64,000 nucleotides of DNA from Corynebacterium tuberculostearicum (GCF_016127015.1 NZ_CP065972.1:1240001-1304000), one strand, 5' to 3'; positions 9,273 to 19,405 are shown, counted from the first letter of the stretch. A program made the numbers and translations. Notes: a model not told the origin generated them from the sequence alone.

Positions 9273-10454
9273 TTATTCCGTTTCCCGGCGTGCCCAGGTA
9301 TTGCCATGCCGGACGACAACGCACATCTTTTCCAGTGCCAGCAGTAAGTGAACTGTCAGCGGTAAACGGAATCCCGCTTCTCGGGCAATGTCTTCTGCCG
9401 TTGCTTTTTCCTGTCCTAGCGGTGGCGTGGCGTCAAAGACGCGCAACTCATTGCGGGAGAGGCGTTGGGTCATGGTTGCCGCAAAATTGATTTCGTACTG
9501 TGCACCTGGGTCTACTTCCCCGGCGCGACTTACTAGAGCGCGAATTTCATCAGCACTGGTAACCAGCTGTGCGCGGCCTTCTTGAATGCGCTGGTGGCAG
9601 CCCAACGAGCCGCTAGTAGTTATCGGCCCCGGCACCGCCATCGCAACTCGCCCAAGCGCTTCTGCCCAGTTGAGGGTATTCAACGCGCCAGATCGAAATG
9701 CCGCCTCCATCACGACGGTGCCGTGGCTCAATGCTGCCACTAAGCGATTACGCGTTAAGAACCGGTGGCGCTTCGGCGCGGTTTCCGGCGCGAATTCAGA
9801 GATGATGCAACCATTGTCCGCAATCTTGGCGAATAAGTTGGCATTGCGGGCTGGGTAATCCCTATCGATGCCGCACGCTGCTATGGCTACCGTGCGCCCG
9901 TTGTTGTGCAACGCTGTTTCGTGCGCGACGGTATCCACTCCCAGCGCGCCGCCTGATATTGGAGTCCATTCATGCTGAACCAATCCGGACACGACGTTTT
10001 GGGTGGCCTGCCAGCCATAGCGAGAAATGGCACGAGTACCGACGATGGCCACAGCTTGAGCAACCTCTGCCTGCAATGGCGCACCGCGCACCCACAGGCT
10101 ATGCGGCGGCAATGCTTGGTCATCAAAAGTAGCTGGGGCCTCCCCGCTGTGCTGATAGAAACCGAATGCAGTGTCAAACTCCTCTGTGGGCCACTCTGGG
10201 CTTTCTGCCGTAATGAGCCGGGCCCCAACTTTTTCGGCTGCCGCCATATCTTCGGCTTGCCGCAACCAGTCATAGCGGGAGGCCGTGCGCGCCAAAAGCG
10301 GGCCTATCCAGTCGGCGCGATTGTAGATTCCGTGGGCGATTTCCTCAGCTGGGTATTGCGTGAGCAGGGCCTGCAATGCAGCAGAGGGGCCTTCCACCAC
10401 CCGATTGAGATATACCCAGGTCGCATACGGAGTAGAAAGGTCAAGTTCGCTCAT
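9273..10454 (-). CDS. dprA: DNA-processing protein DprA
   Basis: Rossmann-fold protein that loads RecA on incoming single-stranded DNA in transformable bacteria. 393 aa. GTRAISRYG (about 140) and SGGALGVDTVAHETAL (about 165) are the signature, and a winged-helix C-terminal segment follows. Its ATG overlaps the comM stop as ATGA, so translation is coupled. The dprA-comM pairing fits a role in DNA uptake or recombination, though natural competence cannot be inferred from this alone. Confidence 0.95.
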   Translation of the reverse strand: MSELDLSTPYATWVYLNRVVEGPSAALQALLTQYPAEEIAHGIYNRADWIGPLLARTASRYDWLRQAEDMAAAEKVGARLITAESPEWPTEEFDTAFGFYQHSGEAPATFDDQALPPHSLWVRGAPLQAEVAQAVAIVGTRAISRYGWQATQNVVSGLVQHEWTPISGGALGVDTVAHETALHNNGRTVAIAACGIDRDYPARNANLFAKIADNGCIISEFAPETAPKRHRFLTRNRLVAALSHGTVVMEAAFRSGALNTLNWAEALGRVAMAVPGPITTSGSLGCHQRIQEGRAQLVTSADEIRALVSRAGEVDPGAQYEINFAATMTQRLSRNELRVFDATPPLGQEKATAEDIAREAGFRLPLTVHLLLALEKMCVVVRHGNTWARRETE

Positions 10455-12013
10455 GCTGCGAGCCTCCCGACGTTAATTGAGCCGCGTAGATCGAGCGCGC
10501 GCCCCACTTCATCCAGGTCCGGCTGCGCCTTTCCTGCTAGATCGGCCAGAGTCCAGGAGAGCTTCAATACGCGGTCCACTCCGCGCTGGGATATTTCGCC
10601 TTCAGCCAAGTAGGCAGACAACATGACCATCGCAGCCTCCGCAGCGGGCCTCTTTCGGCGCAAATAAGACGAGGGAACTTCCCCATTGGTGCGCGCGGTG
10701 ATGCCATCCGCCCACCAGCGCGCGGCGGCACGCTCACGGGCAGTGGCGACGCGCTCGGCGATGACTGCGGATTCCTCTTCACCGTCGGCGTTAATTGTTG
10801 CCGCCTGCCCGCTTAAGGTGACCACCATATCCAGACGGTCTCGCAACGGTCCGGAGAGGTTGGAGAGGTAGTTCATCCGTTCATGGGGGTTGCACCTGCA
10901 CTTGGATGGATCTTCGGCCGCACACCTGCACGGATTTGCCGCCATGACCAATTGGAAGCGGGCAGGATAGGTAACCTCGCGGCGCGAGCGCGCCAACCGC
11001 ACGTGTCCTTCCTCCAGCGGTGCACGCAGACCATCGAGTACCGGCGCGGCTACCTCACTGGCCTCGTCGAGAAAGAGCACACCATTGTGAGCCAAACTCA
11101 CCGCACCAGGGCGCGGATGTCCGGAACCGCCGCCAAGTAATGCCGCCCGAGTAACCGAGGCATGCGGGGCGATGAACGGGGCGCGCTCGATGATCTCACC
11201 TGGGGTTCCGGTAAGCGAATGAATTGCGGTGGTTTCGACCTGCTGATCTGGAATAAGGGTAGGCAGGATGGTGGGCAGGCGCGAAGCGATCATGGACTTT
11301 CCCGACCCAGGCGGCCCAATCATCATCAGGTGATGGCCACCGGCTGCAGCAACCTCGGCAGCCCATTTGGCATTAGCTTGGCCAGCGATATCGCTAAAGT
11401 CGAGTCGCGACCCCGCCGCAGGCGCGGGGCTGAGCGACCCTGTAAAGCTCGCCGCCTGCGGCAGCCCACGGTTACCGCAGGCCCATCCGAAAGCCTCCTT
11501 CAAAGACGCAGCAACCAGTACGTCCATGTCCGGCACCAATGTGGCCTCGGCGGCATTGCCAGGTGGCACAACGAGAGTTGTAATTCCTTGTTCCCGTGCG
11601 GCCAGAAGAGCGGGGATAATTCCTGCTACAGGCCGGACGGAGCCGTCGAGACCGAGCTCGCCTAAGACCAAGGTGCGCTGGAGGCGTTGGGTGGGCGAGG
11701 GAGTACTGCCATAAGACGGGAAGTCGGCCTCCACCTGTGCCGCGAGGATCGCAAGCGCTATGGGTAGGTCAAAGTGGGACCCGGATTTGGGAAGCGACGC
11801 CGGGGACATGGAGACCACCACTTTGGTCTTGGGCCAGGGCAGATGGGAATTAAAGGCTGCGGTCCTGATCCTATCCCGAGATTCGGAGATTGCGGTATCC
11901 GTCTGGCCTACAACGTGTATCCCTGGCAGCCCGTGGCCGACGTTCGCCTCCACGTCAACCAGCTGAGCTAGGACTCCGTTTAAGGACATGGTCAAGCAAT
12001 TACCTAGAGCCAT
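10451..12013 (-). CDS. comM: YifB/ComM family Mg-chelatase-like AAA ATPase
   Basis: AAA+ helicase that promotes branch migration during integration of transforming DNA. 520 aa from the ATG at 12013, overlapping the upstream yraN-like gene by 14 bases. N-terminal ChlI-like domain, Walker A GPPGSGKSMIASRLP (about 215), Walker B GVLFLDEASE, and NPCRCAAEDPSKCRC, a cysteine cluster typical of the family. C-terminal Mg_chelatase_C region with QRGVDRVLKLSWTLADL. Confidence 0.94.
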   Translation of the reverse strand: MALGNCLTMSLNGVLAQLVDVEANVGHGLPGIHVVGQTDTAISESRDRIRTAAFNSHLPWPKTKVVVSMSPASLPKSGSHFDLPIALAILAAQVEADFPSYGSTPSPTQRLQRTLVLGELGLDGSVRPVAGIIPALLAAREQGITTLVVPPGNAAEATLVPDMDVLVAASLKEAFGWACGNRGLPQAASFTGSLSPAPAAGSRLDFSDIAGQANAKWAAEVAAAGGHHLMMIGPPGSGKSMIASRLPTILPTLIPDQQVETTAIHSLTGTPGEIIERAPFIAPHASVTRAALLGGGSGHPRPGAVSLAHNGVLFLDEASEVAAPVLDGLRAPLEEGHVRLARSRREVTYPARFQLVMAANPCRCAAEDPSKCRCNPHERMNYLSNLSGPLRDRLDMVVTLSGQAATINADGEEESAVIAERVATARERAAARWWADGITARTNGEVPSSYLRRKRPAAEAAMVMLSAYLAEGEISQRGVDRVLKLSWTLADLAGKAQPDLDEVGRALDLRGSINVGRLAA

Positions 12014-12398
12014 CTTCAACCCCCTTGAAGTGTTCCAGCGCAAACCCCTGCCCGCGCGCAACCAAGGCAATGACGTCGAATCGCACCTCAGCCAGTGGCT
12101 TTCCATCAAGCCACTGCGCCGCGGCTTTGCGCAGTCGTGCGAGCTTCTGCGGAGTTACGGCCTCAGCTACCCCGTAGCGGGAATTGGCGCGGGTCTTAAC
12201 CTCAACAAAGACGATGGTTCCGTCCGCTTCCCGGGCAATGAGGTCGATTTCTCCCACCCGATAAGAGACGTTGGCAGCGATTATTTCTGCCCCACGTTCG
12301 CGCAGATAGCGCGCTGCGAAGGCCTCTCCCCTTTTACCTAAGACTTGTTTATGACGAGGCTTCTTCGTAGCCAAGCGGTGTTCTGAACTAAAGTGCAT
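12000..12398 (-). CDS. YraN/UPF0102 family nuclease-like protein
   Basis: 132-aa protein with a restriction-endonuclease-like fold. GKRGEAFAARYL (about 21) and the active-site pattern GEIDLIAREADGTIVFVEVKTR, with D and ExK, are intact. Found beside rnhB, comM and dprA in most actinobacteria; the precise function is not settled. It is followed directly by comM with overlapping reading frames. Confidence 0.88.
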   Translation of the reverse strand: MHFSSEHRLATKKPRHKQVLGKRGEAFAARYLRERGAEIIAANVSYRVGEIDLIAREADGTIVFVEVKTRANSRYGVAEAVTPQKLARLRKAAAQWLDGKPLAEVRFDVIALVARGQGFALEHFKGVEDGSR

Positions 12399-12489
12399 TG
12401 CGGTTTATCCTTGTGCGTTGAGAAATTCATTGGCTAGCACAGGACACCGCAGGTGAAAGGGCCTACACAAGGGACGCACAAGCAAAAAG

Positions 12490-12541
12490 ACCCTAGCTGT
12501 GGATAACTACGCTCTGCAGCGCTGTTATCCACAGCTAGGGT
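12490..12541 (-). terminator. long hairpin carrying two inverted DnaA boxes
   Basis: Perfect 18-bp arms at 12490-12507 (ACCCTAGCTGTGGATAAC) and 12524-12541, with an inner CGCT/AGCG stem. It sits after the DUF2469 gene in the minus direction and could be a terminator. Each arm holds an exact DnaA box (TTATCCACA, and its complement TGTGGATAA), so a DnaA-binding role is also possible. Confidence 0.65.
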
Positions 12542-12570
12542 ACGGCGCTGTGTGCGCCGGCTTGACAAAG

Positions 12571-12876
12571 TTATTCCGGCATCATGAATTCCGGCTTATC
12601 CAGCTCCTCGATATTGACATCCTTGTATGTAATAACGCGGACGTAGCGCACAAAGCGCGCGGAGCGGTACATATCCCATACCCAAGCATCAGACATGCGT
12701 ACCTCGTAGTAGACATCAGGCCCAGAGGTATGCGGAATAAGCTCTACCGCATTAGCCAGATAAAAGCGCCGCTCAGTTTCAACGACATAGGAAAACTGGC
12801 TGACAACGTCCCGGTACTCGCGGTAGAGAGACAGCTCTACCTCAGCCTCGTAGTTATCGAGTTCCTCTGCACTCAC
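12571..12876 (-). CDS. DUF2469 family protein
   Basis: 101-aa acidic protein starting MSAEELDNYEAEVELSLYRE, rich in aromatic residues (SYVVETERRFYLANAVELI, VWDMYRSARFVRYVRV). Members are found almost only in actinobacteria, usually between rnhB and yraN as here. The function is unknown. No membrane segment or signal peptide. Confidence 0.9.
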   Translation of the reverse strand: MSAEELDNYEAEVELSLYREYRDVVSQFSYVVETERRFYLANAVELIPHTSGPDVYYEVRMSDAWVWDMYRSARFVRYVRVITYKDVNIEELDKPEFMMPE

Positions 12877-12938
12877 GGTGGACCTCCAGGTTGTGGGTTA
12901 GCTCGCTTTAGCTTAGCGCGAGAAGTGCTAGTTTCTTG

Positions 12939-13580
12939 CTAGGCACGCGCGGCAAAATCCGCATGAGCGCGGCGGACATTCTCATAGCTTATCCGGTGCT
13001 CCGGGCACGCTCCAAGCGCCGCAATTGCGGCCTCATGCGCCTTGGTTCCGTACCCCTTATGGCTGGCTAACCCGTAGCCGGGGTACCGCGCATCCAGCTC
13101 GTGCATCAGGTGGTCGCGGCTGACTTTGGCCAGCACACTCGCCGCGGCGATACACCGCGCGGCCGCATCGCCGCCGATAATGGGCAGGTGGGGTTGGGTG
13201 AGGCCGGGGATAAAGAGGGCGTCGGTAAGCACATAGCCCGGACGTACCTCCAGGCGCGCAACTGCCCTGCGCATGCCGGAAATATTGGCGTGCTGGATGC
13301 CGCGCTTATCGATGTCCCCCGCACCAATATGCACCACAGACCAGCCCACAGCCTTGTCTTTAATGAGTGGAAAAAGCTTTTCGCGTTGTTTGGGGGTGAG
13401 CCTTTTGGAGTCAGTAAGTTCCGACAACTCCTTGATCGGCCGATCGGGCATCACACAAGCTGCGATGGTGATTGGTCCACAGCAGGCACCGCGCCCGGCC
13501 TCGTCTACGCCGGCTACCGGGCCTAAACCGGCCTTGTTCAATGCGACCTCGTAGGTGCGTCGCTGTTTAAGCCGCCGCAT
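12939..13580 (-). CDS. rnhB: ribonuclease HII
   Basis: Removes RNA from RNA-DNA hybrids and misincorporated ribonucleotides. 213 aa from the ATG at 13580, which overlaps the end of the upstream lepB by 14 bases. The DEAGRG active-site motif, [24 protein letters not shown] and [15 protein letters not shown] are all present. Longer readings to 13730 would run back through lepB and are not needed. Confidence 0.95.
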   Translation of the reverse strand: MRRLKQRRTYEVALNKAGLGPVAGVDEAGRGACCGPITIAACVMPDRPIKELSELTDSKRLTPKQREKLFPLIKDKAVGWSVVHIGAGDIDKRGIQHANISGMRRAVARLEVRPGYVLTDALFIPGLTQPHLPIIGGDAAARCIAAASVLAKVSRDHLMHELDARYPGYGLASHKGYGTKAHEAAIAALGACPEHRISYENVRRAHADFAARA

Positions 13581-14304
13581 GCGAGATTTCCGGGTGTTCC
13601 ACCCCGCCCCAACGCGAAAGCGGCAAAATGATGGCCTCGACGCGCCCGCGGACATTGTCGACCGGCACGGTGCCCTGCAAGTTGTCACCCAAGTGCGCAC
13701 GGGAATCGAGGGAGTTGGTGCGATTATCACCCATCACCCAAAGGTTTCCTTCGGGGACAGTAACTGGGCCAAAATACTCTCCGCCACACTCTCGCGAACC
13801 CACGCTGGCGTCTACGGGAATCTCCGGCGGATCGAGGACGAAGGATTGGTCAATGGGCCTTCCATCCACCATGACCGCAGGATCGCCGGCCTGACAACTC
13901 ACCGTCTGCCCGCCGGTAGCAATGACGCGCTTTACCAGGATATTTTCCCCATTGGGAAGCAGCCCTACGGCCGCTAGAGCATTTTGGGCTCCGCGCACGA
14001 AAATATTGTGCGAACGATTGACCTCAAACTCGTTATTCCACGACTCGGGCCCTTCAAAGACCACCACCTCCCCGGGCTTTGGGTCCGTGAAGTAATAGCT
14101 GACCTTTTGCACGGCGATACGATCGTTTTTGCAGCCAGGACACCCGTGCAGGGTCGGTTCCATCGACGCAGAAGGAATGACATACATCCGCCCCACCAGC
14201 GCCTGCAGGAGCACCAGCAGGACAAAGCCTGCCACCACGGGGAGGAGAAAATCCCGGGTGCGCAGGCGTTGGGAGGAAGGCTTATTCCTGAATGTCCGGG
14301 TCAT
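13567..14304 (-). CDS. lepB: signal peptidase I, second of a tandem pair
   Basis: Membrane serine protease that cleaves signal peptides. One N-terminal transmembrane segment ([20 protein letters not shown]), then [11 protein letters not shown] with the catalytic Ser and, at about 145, [10 protein letters not shown] with the catalytic Lys; [13 protein letters not shown] closes the fold. 245 aa from the ATG at 14304 (TTG at 14316 would add four residues); overlaps the upstream lepB by 23 bases. Clearly paralogous to that gene, sharing the GCxGCxNDRI insert after the catalytic Ser. Confidence 0.9.
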   Translation of the reverse strand: MTRTFRNKPSSQRLRTRDFLLPVVAGFVLLVLLQALVGRMYVIPSASMEPTLHGCPGCKNDRIAVQKVSYYFTDPKPGEVVVFEGPESWNNEFEVNRSHNIFVRGAQNALAAVGLLPNGENILVKRVIATGGQTVSCQAGDPAVMVDGRPIDQSFVLDPPEIPVDASVGSRECGGEYFGPVTVPEGNLWVMGDNRTNSLDSRAHLGDNLQGTVPVDNVRGRVEAIILPLSRWGGVEHPEISHAAA

Positions 14305-15085
14305 CGACCCCACCAATGCGGGTAAACGGCCAGAATACGAATTTCACCTTGCCACGGACGTTTTCTACTGGAACCGTGCCGTGGAACTTATCGGTCATAT
14401 GGTAGCGCGAATCGGCCGAAGCAGTACGGTTATCGCCCATCACCCAGATGTTGTCCTCCGGTACTTCGACGGGACCAAAGTACGGACCACCACAGGCCTC
14501 CGAGCCGGTCGACTCGTCTACCGGATACGTTGGCGGGTCTTGCACGTAGTCCTGCTCGATGGGTTTGCCATCTACCATGACAGCAGGATCGCCCTCCTGG
14601 CAGGACACCGTCTGTCCGCCGGTAGCAACCACACGCTTGACCAAAGTATTCTCGTCTGGCGGTGCCAAGGATACGAAGCTCAACGCATCCTGTACACCGT
14701 GAATTACCGGATTGGACGAGCGCGGCGAGACGTAGCTGGAATTCCAGTCCTCGGTACCTTTAAACACGACGACATCGCCTGGTTCTGGCTCGCCGTCACC
14801 GTAGTAAGAGATCTTTTCCGTAAAGATACGGTCATTTGTGCAGCCCTCGCAGCCGTGCAGAGTCGGCTCCATCGAGCCCGATGGGATCACATACTGCCGG
14901 CCGATAAAGTTCTGGAATAGTCCGACGATCACGAGAACCGTAGCCACGACCAGAAGGGTTTCCAGCAGCCACGGCATTTCTTTCTTCTTAGTCGCCTCTT
15001 TGCCTTGCTGGGTGGCCTCGCCCTGTACGGGGTGGGCCCCCTCGCCTTCCGGCGACTGTTCCTGCGAGATGCTGTCTTTATTCAC
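14282..15085 (-). CDS. lepB: signal peptidase I, first of a tandem pair
   Basis: Type I signal peptidase, 267 aa. A hydrophilic cytoplasmic tail of about 37 residues (rich in E, Q and G) precedes a single transmembrane segment (LLETLLVVATVLVIVGLFQ). Catalytic Ser in VIPSGSMEPTL, catalytic Lys in LVKRVVATGG, and GDNRTASADSRYH. The paired cysteines GCEGC after the active Ser are shared with the downstream copy. Lies just downstream of rplS, the conserved corynebacterial order. Confidence 0.93.
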   Translation of the reverse strand: MNKDSISQEQSPEGEGAHPVQGEATQQGKEATKKKEMPWLLETLLVVATVLVIVGLFQNFIGRQYVIPSGSMEPTLHGCEGCTNDRIFTEKISYYGDGEPEPGDVVVFKGTEDWNSSYVSPRSSNPVIHGVQDALSFVSLAPPDENTLVKRVVATGGQTVSCQEGDPAVMVDGKPIEQDYVQDPPTYPVDESTGSEACGGPYFGPVEVPEDNIWVMGDNRTASADSRYHMTDKFHGTVPVENVRGKVKFVFWPFTRIGGVDDPDIQE

Positions 15086-15210
15086 GCGCTAGATCCTAGC
15101 AACCCCATGTCCGATTTCCGGCCTTATCCCCCTCGCGGCAGGAGGATTCACAGACAACTTTCCGTTTAGATCAGGGCTTCCAACTGTGAATTGAGCAAAA
15201 TTGGGCATTG

Positions 15211-15247
15211 AAAAATCCCCTTCCACCCACAGCAGGGTGCAAGGGGA
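15211..15247 (-). terminator. rplS terminator
   Basis: Arms TCCCCTT (15216-15222) and AAGGGGA (15241-15247) with CACCC/GGGTG inside, followed on the minus strand by a TTTTTC tract. It separates rplS from the lepB pair. Confidence 0.75.
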
Positions 15248-15270
15248 AACTGGCGCGCGGCGCGCTAGTA

Positions 15271-15615
15271 CTAGCGACGCTCCTTGATGCGAGCCTTCTT
15301 GCCGCGCAGATCGCGCAGGTAGTAGAGCTTCGCACGACGGACGCGGCCACGGCGGGAGACCTTGATGGACTCCAGGTTCGGGGAGTGAACCGGGAAGGTA
15401 CGCTCAACGCCGATACCGAAGGAGACCTTACGGACGGTGAAGGTCTCACGGATGCCGGAGCCCTGACGCCGGATGCAGATGCCCTTGAAGAGCTGTGCAC
15501 GCTCGTTGTTGCCCTCGATAACCTTTACGTTAACGTCGAGGGTATCGCCTGGGCGGAAGGACGGGATATCGTCGCGCAGCTGTGCTGCATCGACCTTGTC
15601 AATAATGTTGGACAT
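15271..15615 (-). CDS. rplS: 50S ribosomal protein L19
   Basis: Large-subunit protein at the 30S/50S interface. 114 aa, normal. [22 protein letters not shown] and [35 protein letters not shown] are the hallmark segments (landmarks only). Start [10 protein letters not shown]. The usual rimM-trmD-rplS run is here broken by tex and two small genes. Confidence 0.97.
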   Translation of the reverse strand: MSNIIDKVDAAQLRDDIPSFRPGDTLDVNVKVIEGNNERAQLFKGICIRRQGSGIRETFTVRKVSFGIGVERTFPVHSPNLESIKVSRRGRVRRAKLYYLRDLRGKKARIKERR

Positions 15616-15788
15616 GCCAATATTCCTTTTCAGTTTGGGACAGAGGACCCTAGCGGCGTACTGCCTAACCGGTTCGTGCCCGTTACATAGAACGGTGCTC
15701 TATTTTTCCACATACGCCAGCCGGAACCAAATTCTCATATCGCACGCTGCCTTGCCCGACCACGATTTTTCACCGCGGTGGGAGGCAG

Positions 15789-18125
15789 CTAGAAGCCTGC
15801 CTTCTTCAGAGCATCGGCCATAGCTCCGCCACCGCCGGCGCTGCCTGCACCACCCGTGCGGCCGCGCGAGCCGCCCCGGGATCCACGCCCAGATTTGTGG
15901 CCAGAGCGCTTTCCGCCTCCCCCGCCACCGGACTTGGCGGAACCGCGTGGAGAATCACCGCGGCGTTTAGGGGCCGGCTGCCCCGGTTCATCATCCAAAC
16001 GGAGGGAGAGACCGATGCGCTGGCGCTCCACATCAACCTCCATGACCTTCACCTTGACCACCTGGCCAGAGCGCACGACCTCGTGCGGATCGGAGACAAA
16101 TTTGTGGCTCATGGCAGAAACGTGGACGAGGCCATCCTGGTGGACTCCGACGTCCACGAAGGCGCCAAATGCCGCCACGTTTGTCACCGTGCCCTCAAGA
16201 ATCATGCCCGGGGTGAGATCGGAGACTTTATGTACGCCTTCTTTAAAGGTGGCGGTCTTGAACTCAGGGCGCGGGTCGCGTCCGGGTTTATCCAGCTCGG
16301 CGATGATATCGGTCACCGTAGGAATGCCGAAAGTCTCGTCTGCAAAGTCTGCTGGCGCCAGCGTGCTGAGTACGCGGGTATTGCCAATAAGTTCAGAAAT
16401 ACCCAGACCCGTCTTCTCCGCGATGCGGGAGACGACAGGATAGGCCTCCGGGTGTACGGCAGAGGAATCCAGCGGATCGGTACCGCCGCTGATGCGGAGA
16501 AAGCCCGCAGACTGCTCGAAGGCCTTAGGCCCCAGACGCGGTACCTTCTTCAGTTCCTTGCGGGAAGCAAAAGAACCGTGTTCATTGCGGTAGGCCACAA
16601 TATTGGCGGCGATGGTGGAATTGACACCCGCCACGCGCTCAAGCAGCGGGACGGAAGCGGTATTGAGATCTACGCCCACACCGTTTACCGCACTTTCCAC
16701 GACGCCATCAAGGGTGCGAGCGAGCGCGGTCTGGTTAACGTCGTGCTGGTACTGCCCCACACCAATAGCCTTAGGATCGATCTTGACCAACTCAGCCAAA
16801 GGATCCTGCAAGCGGCGAGCGATGGAAACCGCACCGCGCAGCGAGACATCCATGTCGGGGAATTCCTCCGCTGCAAGCGGCGAAGCTGAGTAGACCGAGG
16901 CGCCGGACTCCGAAACCACCACAGGAGTGGGTCGCTGACCCCCAGCTTGCTTGATAAGGTCCGCAATTTCCTGGGCAAGCTTCTCGGTCTCACGGGAGGC
17001 GGTGCCGTTGCCGATGGCCATAAGGTCTACAGAATGCTTGGCGCACAGGGTCGACAGCGTCTGAACTGCTTGACTCCACTGGTTCTGCGGCTGATGCGGG
17101 TAGACAATGGCGGTATCGAGCACCTTGCCGGTTTTGTCCACTACCGCACACTTCACACCATTGCGATAACCCGGATCCAAGCCGATGGTGGCACGCTGGC
17201 CAGCAGGTGCCGCGAGCAGCACGTCGCGCAAATTGGTGGCAAAGATCTTCAGCGCGCCTTCCTCCGCAATCTCTTTCAGCCGCATGCGAACGTCCAGGCT
17301 GGAGGAAATATAGAGCTTGGTGCGCCAGCCCCAATGGACGGCGTCGGCAAGCCATTTGGAGGAGCGATCCAGCTCGAAGCGGGAGGCGATTACATCCTCG
17401 TAATCGGCGTCATCGCCGGCATCTAGTTGCAGCTGCAGCACTCCCTCATTCTCGCCACGCAGCAGCGCCAAAATGCGGTGCGAAGGCAGCTTGTGGAAGG
17501 GCTCGTTGAAATCGAAGTAATCCTTAAACTTCGCGCCTTCGGCTTCCTTGCCCTCAATAACGTGCGCGCCCATGGAGCCTTCAGTGAACATACGCTCGCG
17601 TACTTCACCCACCAGATCCGCGTCGAGCGCGAAGCGGTCCACCAAGATGGCCCGGGCGCCGTCGAGAGCCTTCTTGGTATCCTCAAAGCCCTCGGTGGTA
17701 AAGGCCTGTGCCAACTCTTCTGGAGCGGCGTTGGGATCCGCAATGAGCTTATCGGTCAGCTCCTCAAGGCCGGCTTCGCGGGCAATATCGGCCTTGGTTT
17801 TGCGGCGCTTCTTATACGGCAGATACAAATCTTCTAGGCGCGCTTTGGTCTCGCAGGCAAGGATTTGCTCCTTGAGGGCGTCGCCAAGCTTGCCCTGCTC
17901 TTCAATCGCCGCAAGGATGGTCTCCTTGCGCTCCTGTAGTTCCTTTAGATAGTTCGCGCGCTCTTCAATGGTGCGCAGCTGGGAGTCATCCAGCCCACCG
18001 GTGGCCTCCTTGCGGTAGCGGGCGATAAAGGGCACTGTATTGCCCTCCGCAAGCAGCTGCAACGCGGTAGAAACCTGCGATTCCTTGACGTTGAGCTCGG
18101 CGGCGATAGTGGCCGCAATATTCAC
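15789..18125 (-). CDS. tex: Tex-family S1 RNA-binding protein
   Basis: Tex/YqgF-like nucleic-acid-binding protein implicated in transcription processivity and stress tolerance. 778 aa from a GTG at 18125 with GAGGAG just ahead. N-terminal helical Tex_N region, a YqgF-like domain ([18 protein letters not shown], about 330), HhH modules ([22 protein letters not shown]), and an S1 domain ([22 protein letters not shown], about 655). The last ~60 residues are a Gly/Arg/Ser-rich tail ending ADALKKAGF. Appears intact. Confidence 0.94.
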   Translation of the reverse strand: MNIAATIAAELNVKESQVSTALQLLAEGNTVPFIARYRKEATGGLDDSQLRTIEERANYLKELQERKETILAAIEEQGKLGDALKEQILACETKARLEDLYLPYKKRRKTKADIAREAGLEELTDKLIADPNAAPEELAQAFTTEGFEDTKKALDGARAILVDRFALDADLVGEVRERMFTEGSMGAHVIEGKEAEGAKFKDYFDFNEPFHKLPSHRILALLRGENEGVLQLQLDAGDDADYEDVIASRFELDRSSKWLADAVHWGWRTKLYISSSLDVRMRLKEIAEEGALKIFATNLRDVLLAAPAGQRATIGLDPGYRNGVKCAVVDKTGKVLDTAIVYPHQPQNQWSQAVQTLSTLCAKHSVDLMAIGNGTASRETEKLAQEIADLIKQAGGQRPTPVVVSESGASVYSASPLAAEEFPDMDVSLRGAVSIARRLQDPLAELVKIDPKAIGVGQYQHDVNQTALARTLDGVVESAVNGVGVDLNTASVPLLERVAGVNSTIAANIVAYRNEHGSFASRKELKKVPRLGPKAFEQSAGFLRISGGTDPLDSSAVHPEAYPVVSRIAEKTGLGISELIGNTRVLSTLAPADFADETFGIPTVTDIIAELDKPGRDPRPEFKTATFKEGVHKVSDLTPGMILEGTVTNVAAFGAFVDVGVHQDGLVHVSAMSHKFVSDPHEVVRSGQVVKVKVMEVDVERQRIGLSLRLDDEPGQPAPKRRGDSPRGSAKSGGGGGGKRSGHKSGRGSRGGSRGRTGGAGSAGGGGAMADALKKAGF

Positions 18126-18226
18126 GTGGTCTCCTCACTCTTTCTCGAGGTTTGGGATTAGACCCACCCAATTTACCGCACGGCCCCTCCACCGCCTTCG
18201 CTTGCCGACGCCCCCAAGACGCACAA

Positions 18227-18257
18227 AACCTCCTTTCCCCAGGAAGGAAAGGAGGTT
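18227..18257 (-). terminator. hairpin terminator downstream of the broken surface gene
   Basis: AACCTCCTTTCC / GGAAAGGAGGTT, 12-bp perfect stem with a 7-base loop, followed on the minus strand by TTGTGCG. Confidence 0.65.
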
Positions 18258-18271
18258 GCTATGGTGCGTTC

Positions 18272-18910
18272 TTAGTAGATAACCACGCGGGCGTTATCGC
18301 CGCCGGAACAGGAAACGCGCGAAGAGCTGCCGGAGCAGTACATGGTGTAGGTACCACCGGTGGCCGGCGAGTAGACGCTCAAGGTAGTGCCGGTTCCGCC
18401 GCCAGCGACCCAGTTATTCATAAACGCGGTACAGACGTTGCTGGCAAAGCCGCTGGAGGTCTTGCTGGTAGCTGCATAGTAGCTAGTGAAGTCACTCCAA
18501 GAGTGCCCATTGCTGCTGCCAGAAGACGCTGCCTGTGCCGGCGCTGGTGCTGGGGCGTCCTTGGTCTTGGTCACCGTGACCGGGCTGGAATCTTCATCCT
18601 CATCCTCAGCATCGTCCTTGGACGAGGAACCGGAGTGCTTGCTAGATCCGGAGCCGGAGCCGCTATTGGCATCAGCCTGCTGGAATTGACTATCGGCGGC
18701 CGCGCTACTCGATGCATCATCCTTGGTATTGGTCACGAACATGATGACCATGGCTGCCACCGCGATGACCGCCACAATGGCTGCGATAATCGCGGCGATC
18801 GTGGCGCCACCTACGCCACCGCTTTGCTGCGGCTGGGAATATTACTGCTGATTGTACTGGGGCGGCTGTTGGTTATATCCACCGTAATTATTACCGTTGG
18901 GAGCCGTCAT
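18272..18910 (-). pseudogene. membrane-anchored Ser-rich protein gene with in-frame stop
   Basis: A frame from the ATG at 18910 encodes a Pro/Gln/Asn/Tyr-rich start (MTAPNGNNYGGYNQQ) typical of small actinobacterial membrane proteins. Codon 23 is TAA (18842-18844) in the middle of the Gln/Tyr run. The same frame continues without further stops for about 189 codons: QPQQSGG, a transmembrane segment (IAAIIAAIVAVIAVAAMVIM), a Ser/Asp/Glu-rich linker, and an extracellular domain of about 90 residues with three Cys. A CAA to TAA change explains it. A shortened product could start at GTG 18775 but would begin inside the membrane segment. Function unknown. Confidence 0.7.
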
Positions 18911-19030
18911 ATTGAAGGGATCACCTTGGGAATAGGAATCTGGAGGGGATGTCCCCTTTACTATAGCCCTAGAAGGCATATGCGCTGCAGTGTAGGCATG
19001 AAAAGAGCTAAATAGTTTTCCAGATTCCGC

Positions 19031-19405
19031 TTATAACCCAGAATCCGTCCGCCACACCGCCGGGGCACCAAGCCCCAACTCTGTAAAACCGATTTCCGCA
19101 CTGCCCACCCACGAGGCTGCCGGCGGCAAGCAGTCTGCTACCAAGGAAGCCACTGCGGCCAGCGGCTGCGTGGTCTCTGCGTTTACGATGAGCCGCCACA
19201 CCGGAATTCCTTGTGGCCACTGGCCGAATCTGAAGCGATATTCCTGCGCTAGCGGGCTGCTTTCAGTGCACTCCTCCGCTACTTGGAGAGCGAAAATGCT
19301 TAGCGGCTCAAAGCCTCGTGCCCGCAGCGTCTCCGGCAATGCTTCGAGGCTATTCTCCCACTCCTGGGTTACTAGGAGTACGGAGAGATCAGCGCTTACC
19401 TCCAT
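19031..19405 (-). CDS. small unknown protein coupled to trmD
   Basis: 124-aa soluble protein, start MEVSADLSVLLVTQEWENSLEAL. I do not recognise a family. It shows an alternating hydrophobic pattern with a short repeat of W and P residues (FGQWPQGIPVWRLIV). Its ATG shares one base with the trmD stop (TAATG), so it is probably translated by reinitiation after TrmD. A role linked to tRNA modification is possible only from context. Confidence 0.6.
   Translation of the reverse strand: MEVSADLSVLLVTQEWENSLEALPETLRARGFEPLSIFALQVAEECTESSPLAQEYRFRFGQWPQGIPVWRLIVNAETTQPLAAVASLVADCLPPAASWVGSAEIGFTELGLGAPAVWRTDSGL

Noticed and set aside
18842..18844. TAA at codon 23 as programmed readthrough or a special amino acid
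   Set aside because: No readthrough context or supporting machinery is visible; a simple CAA to TAA change is enough.
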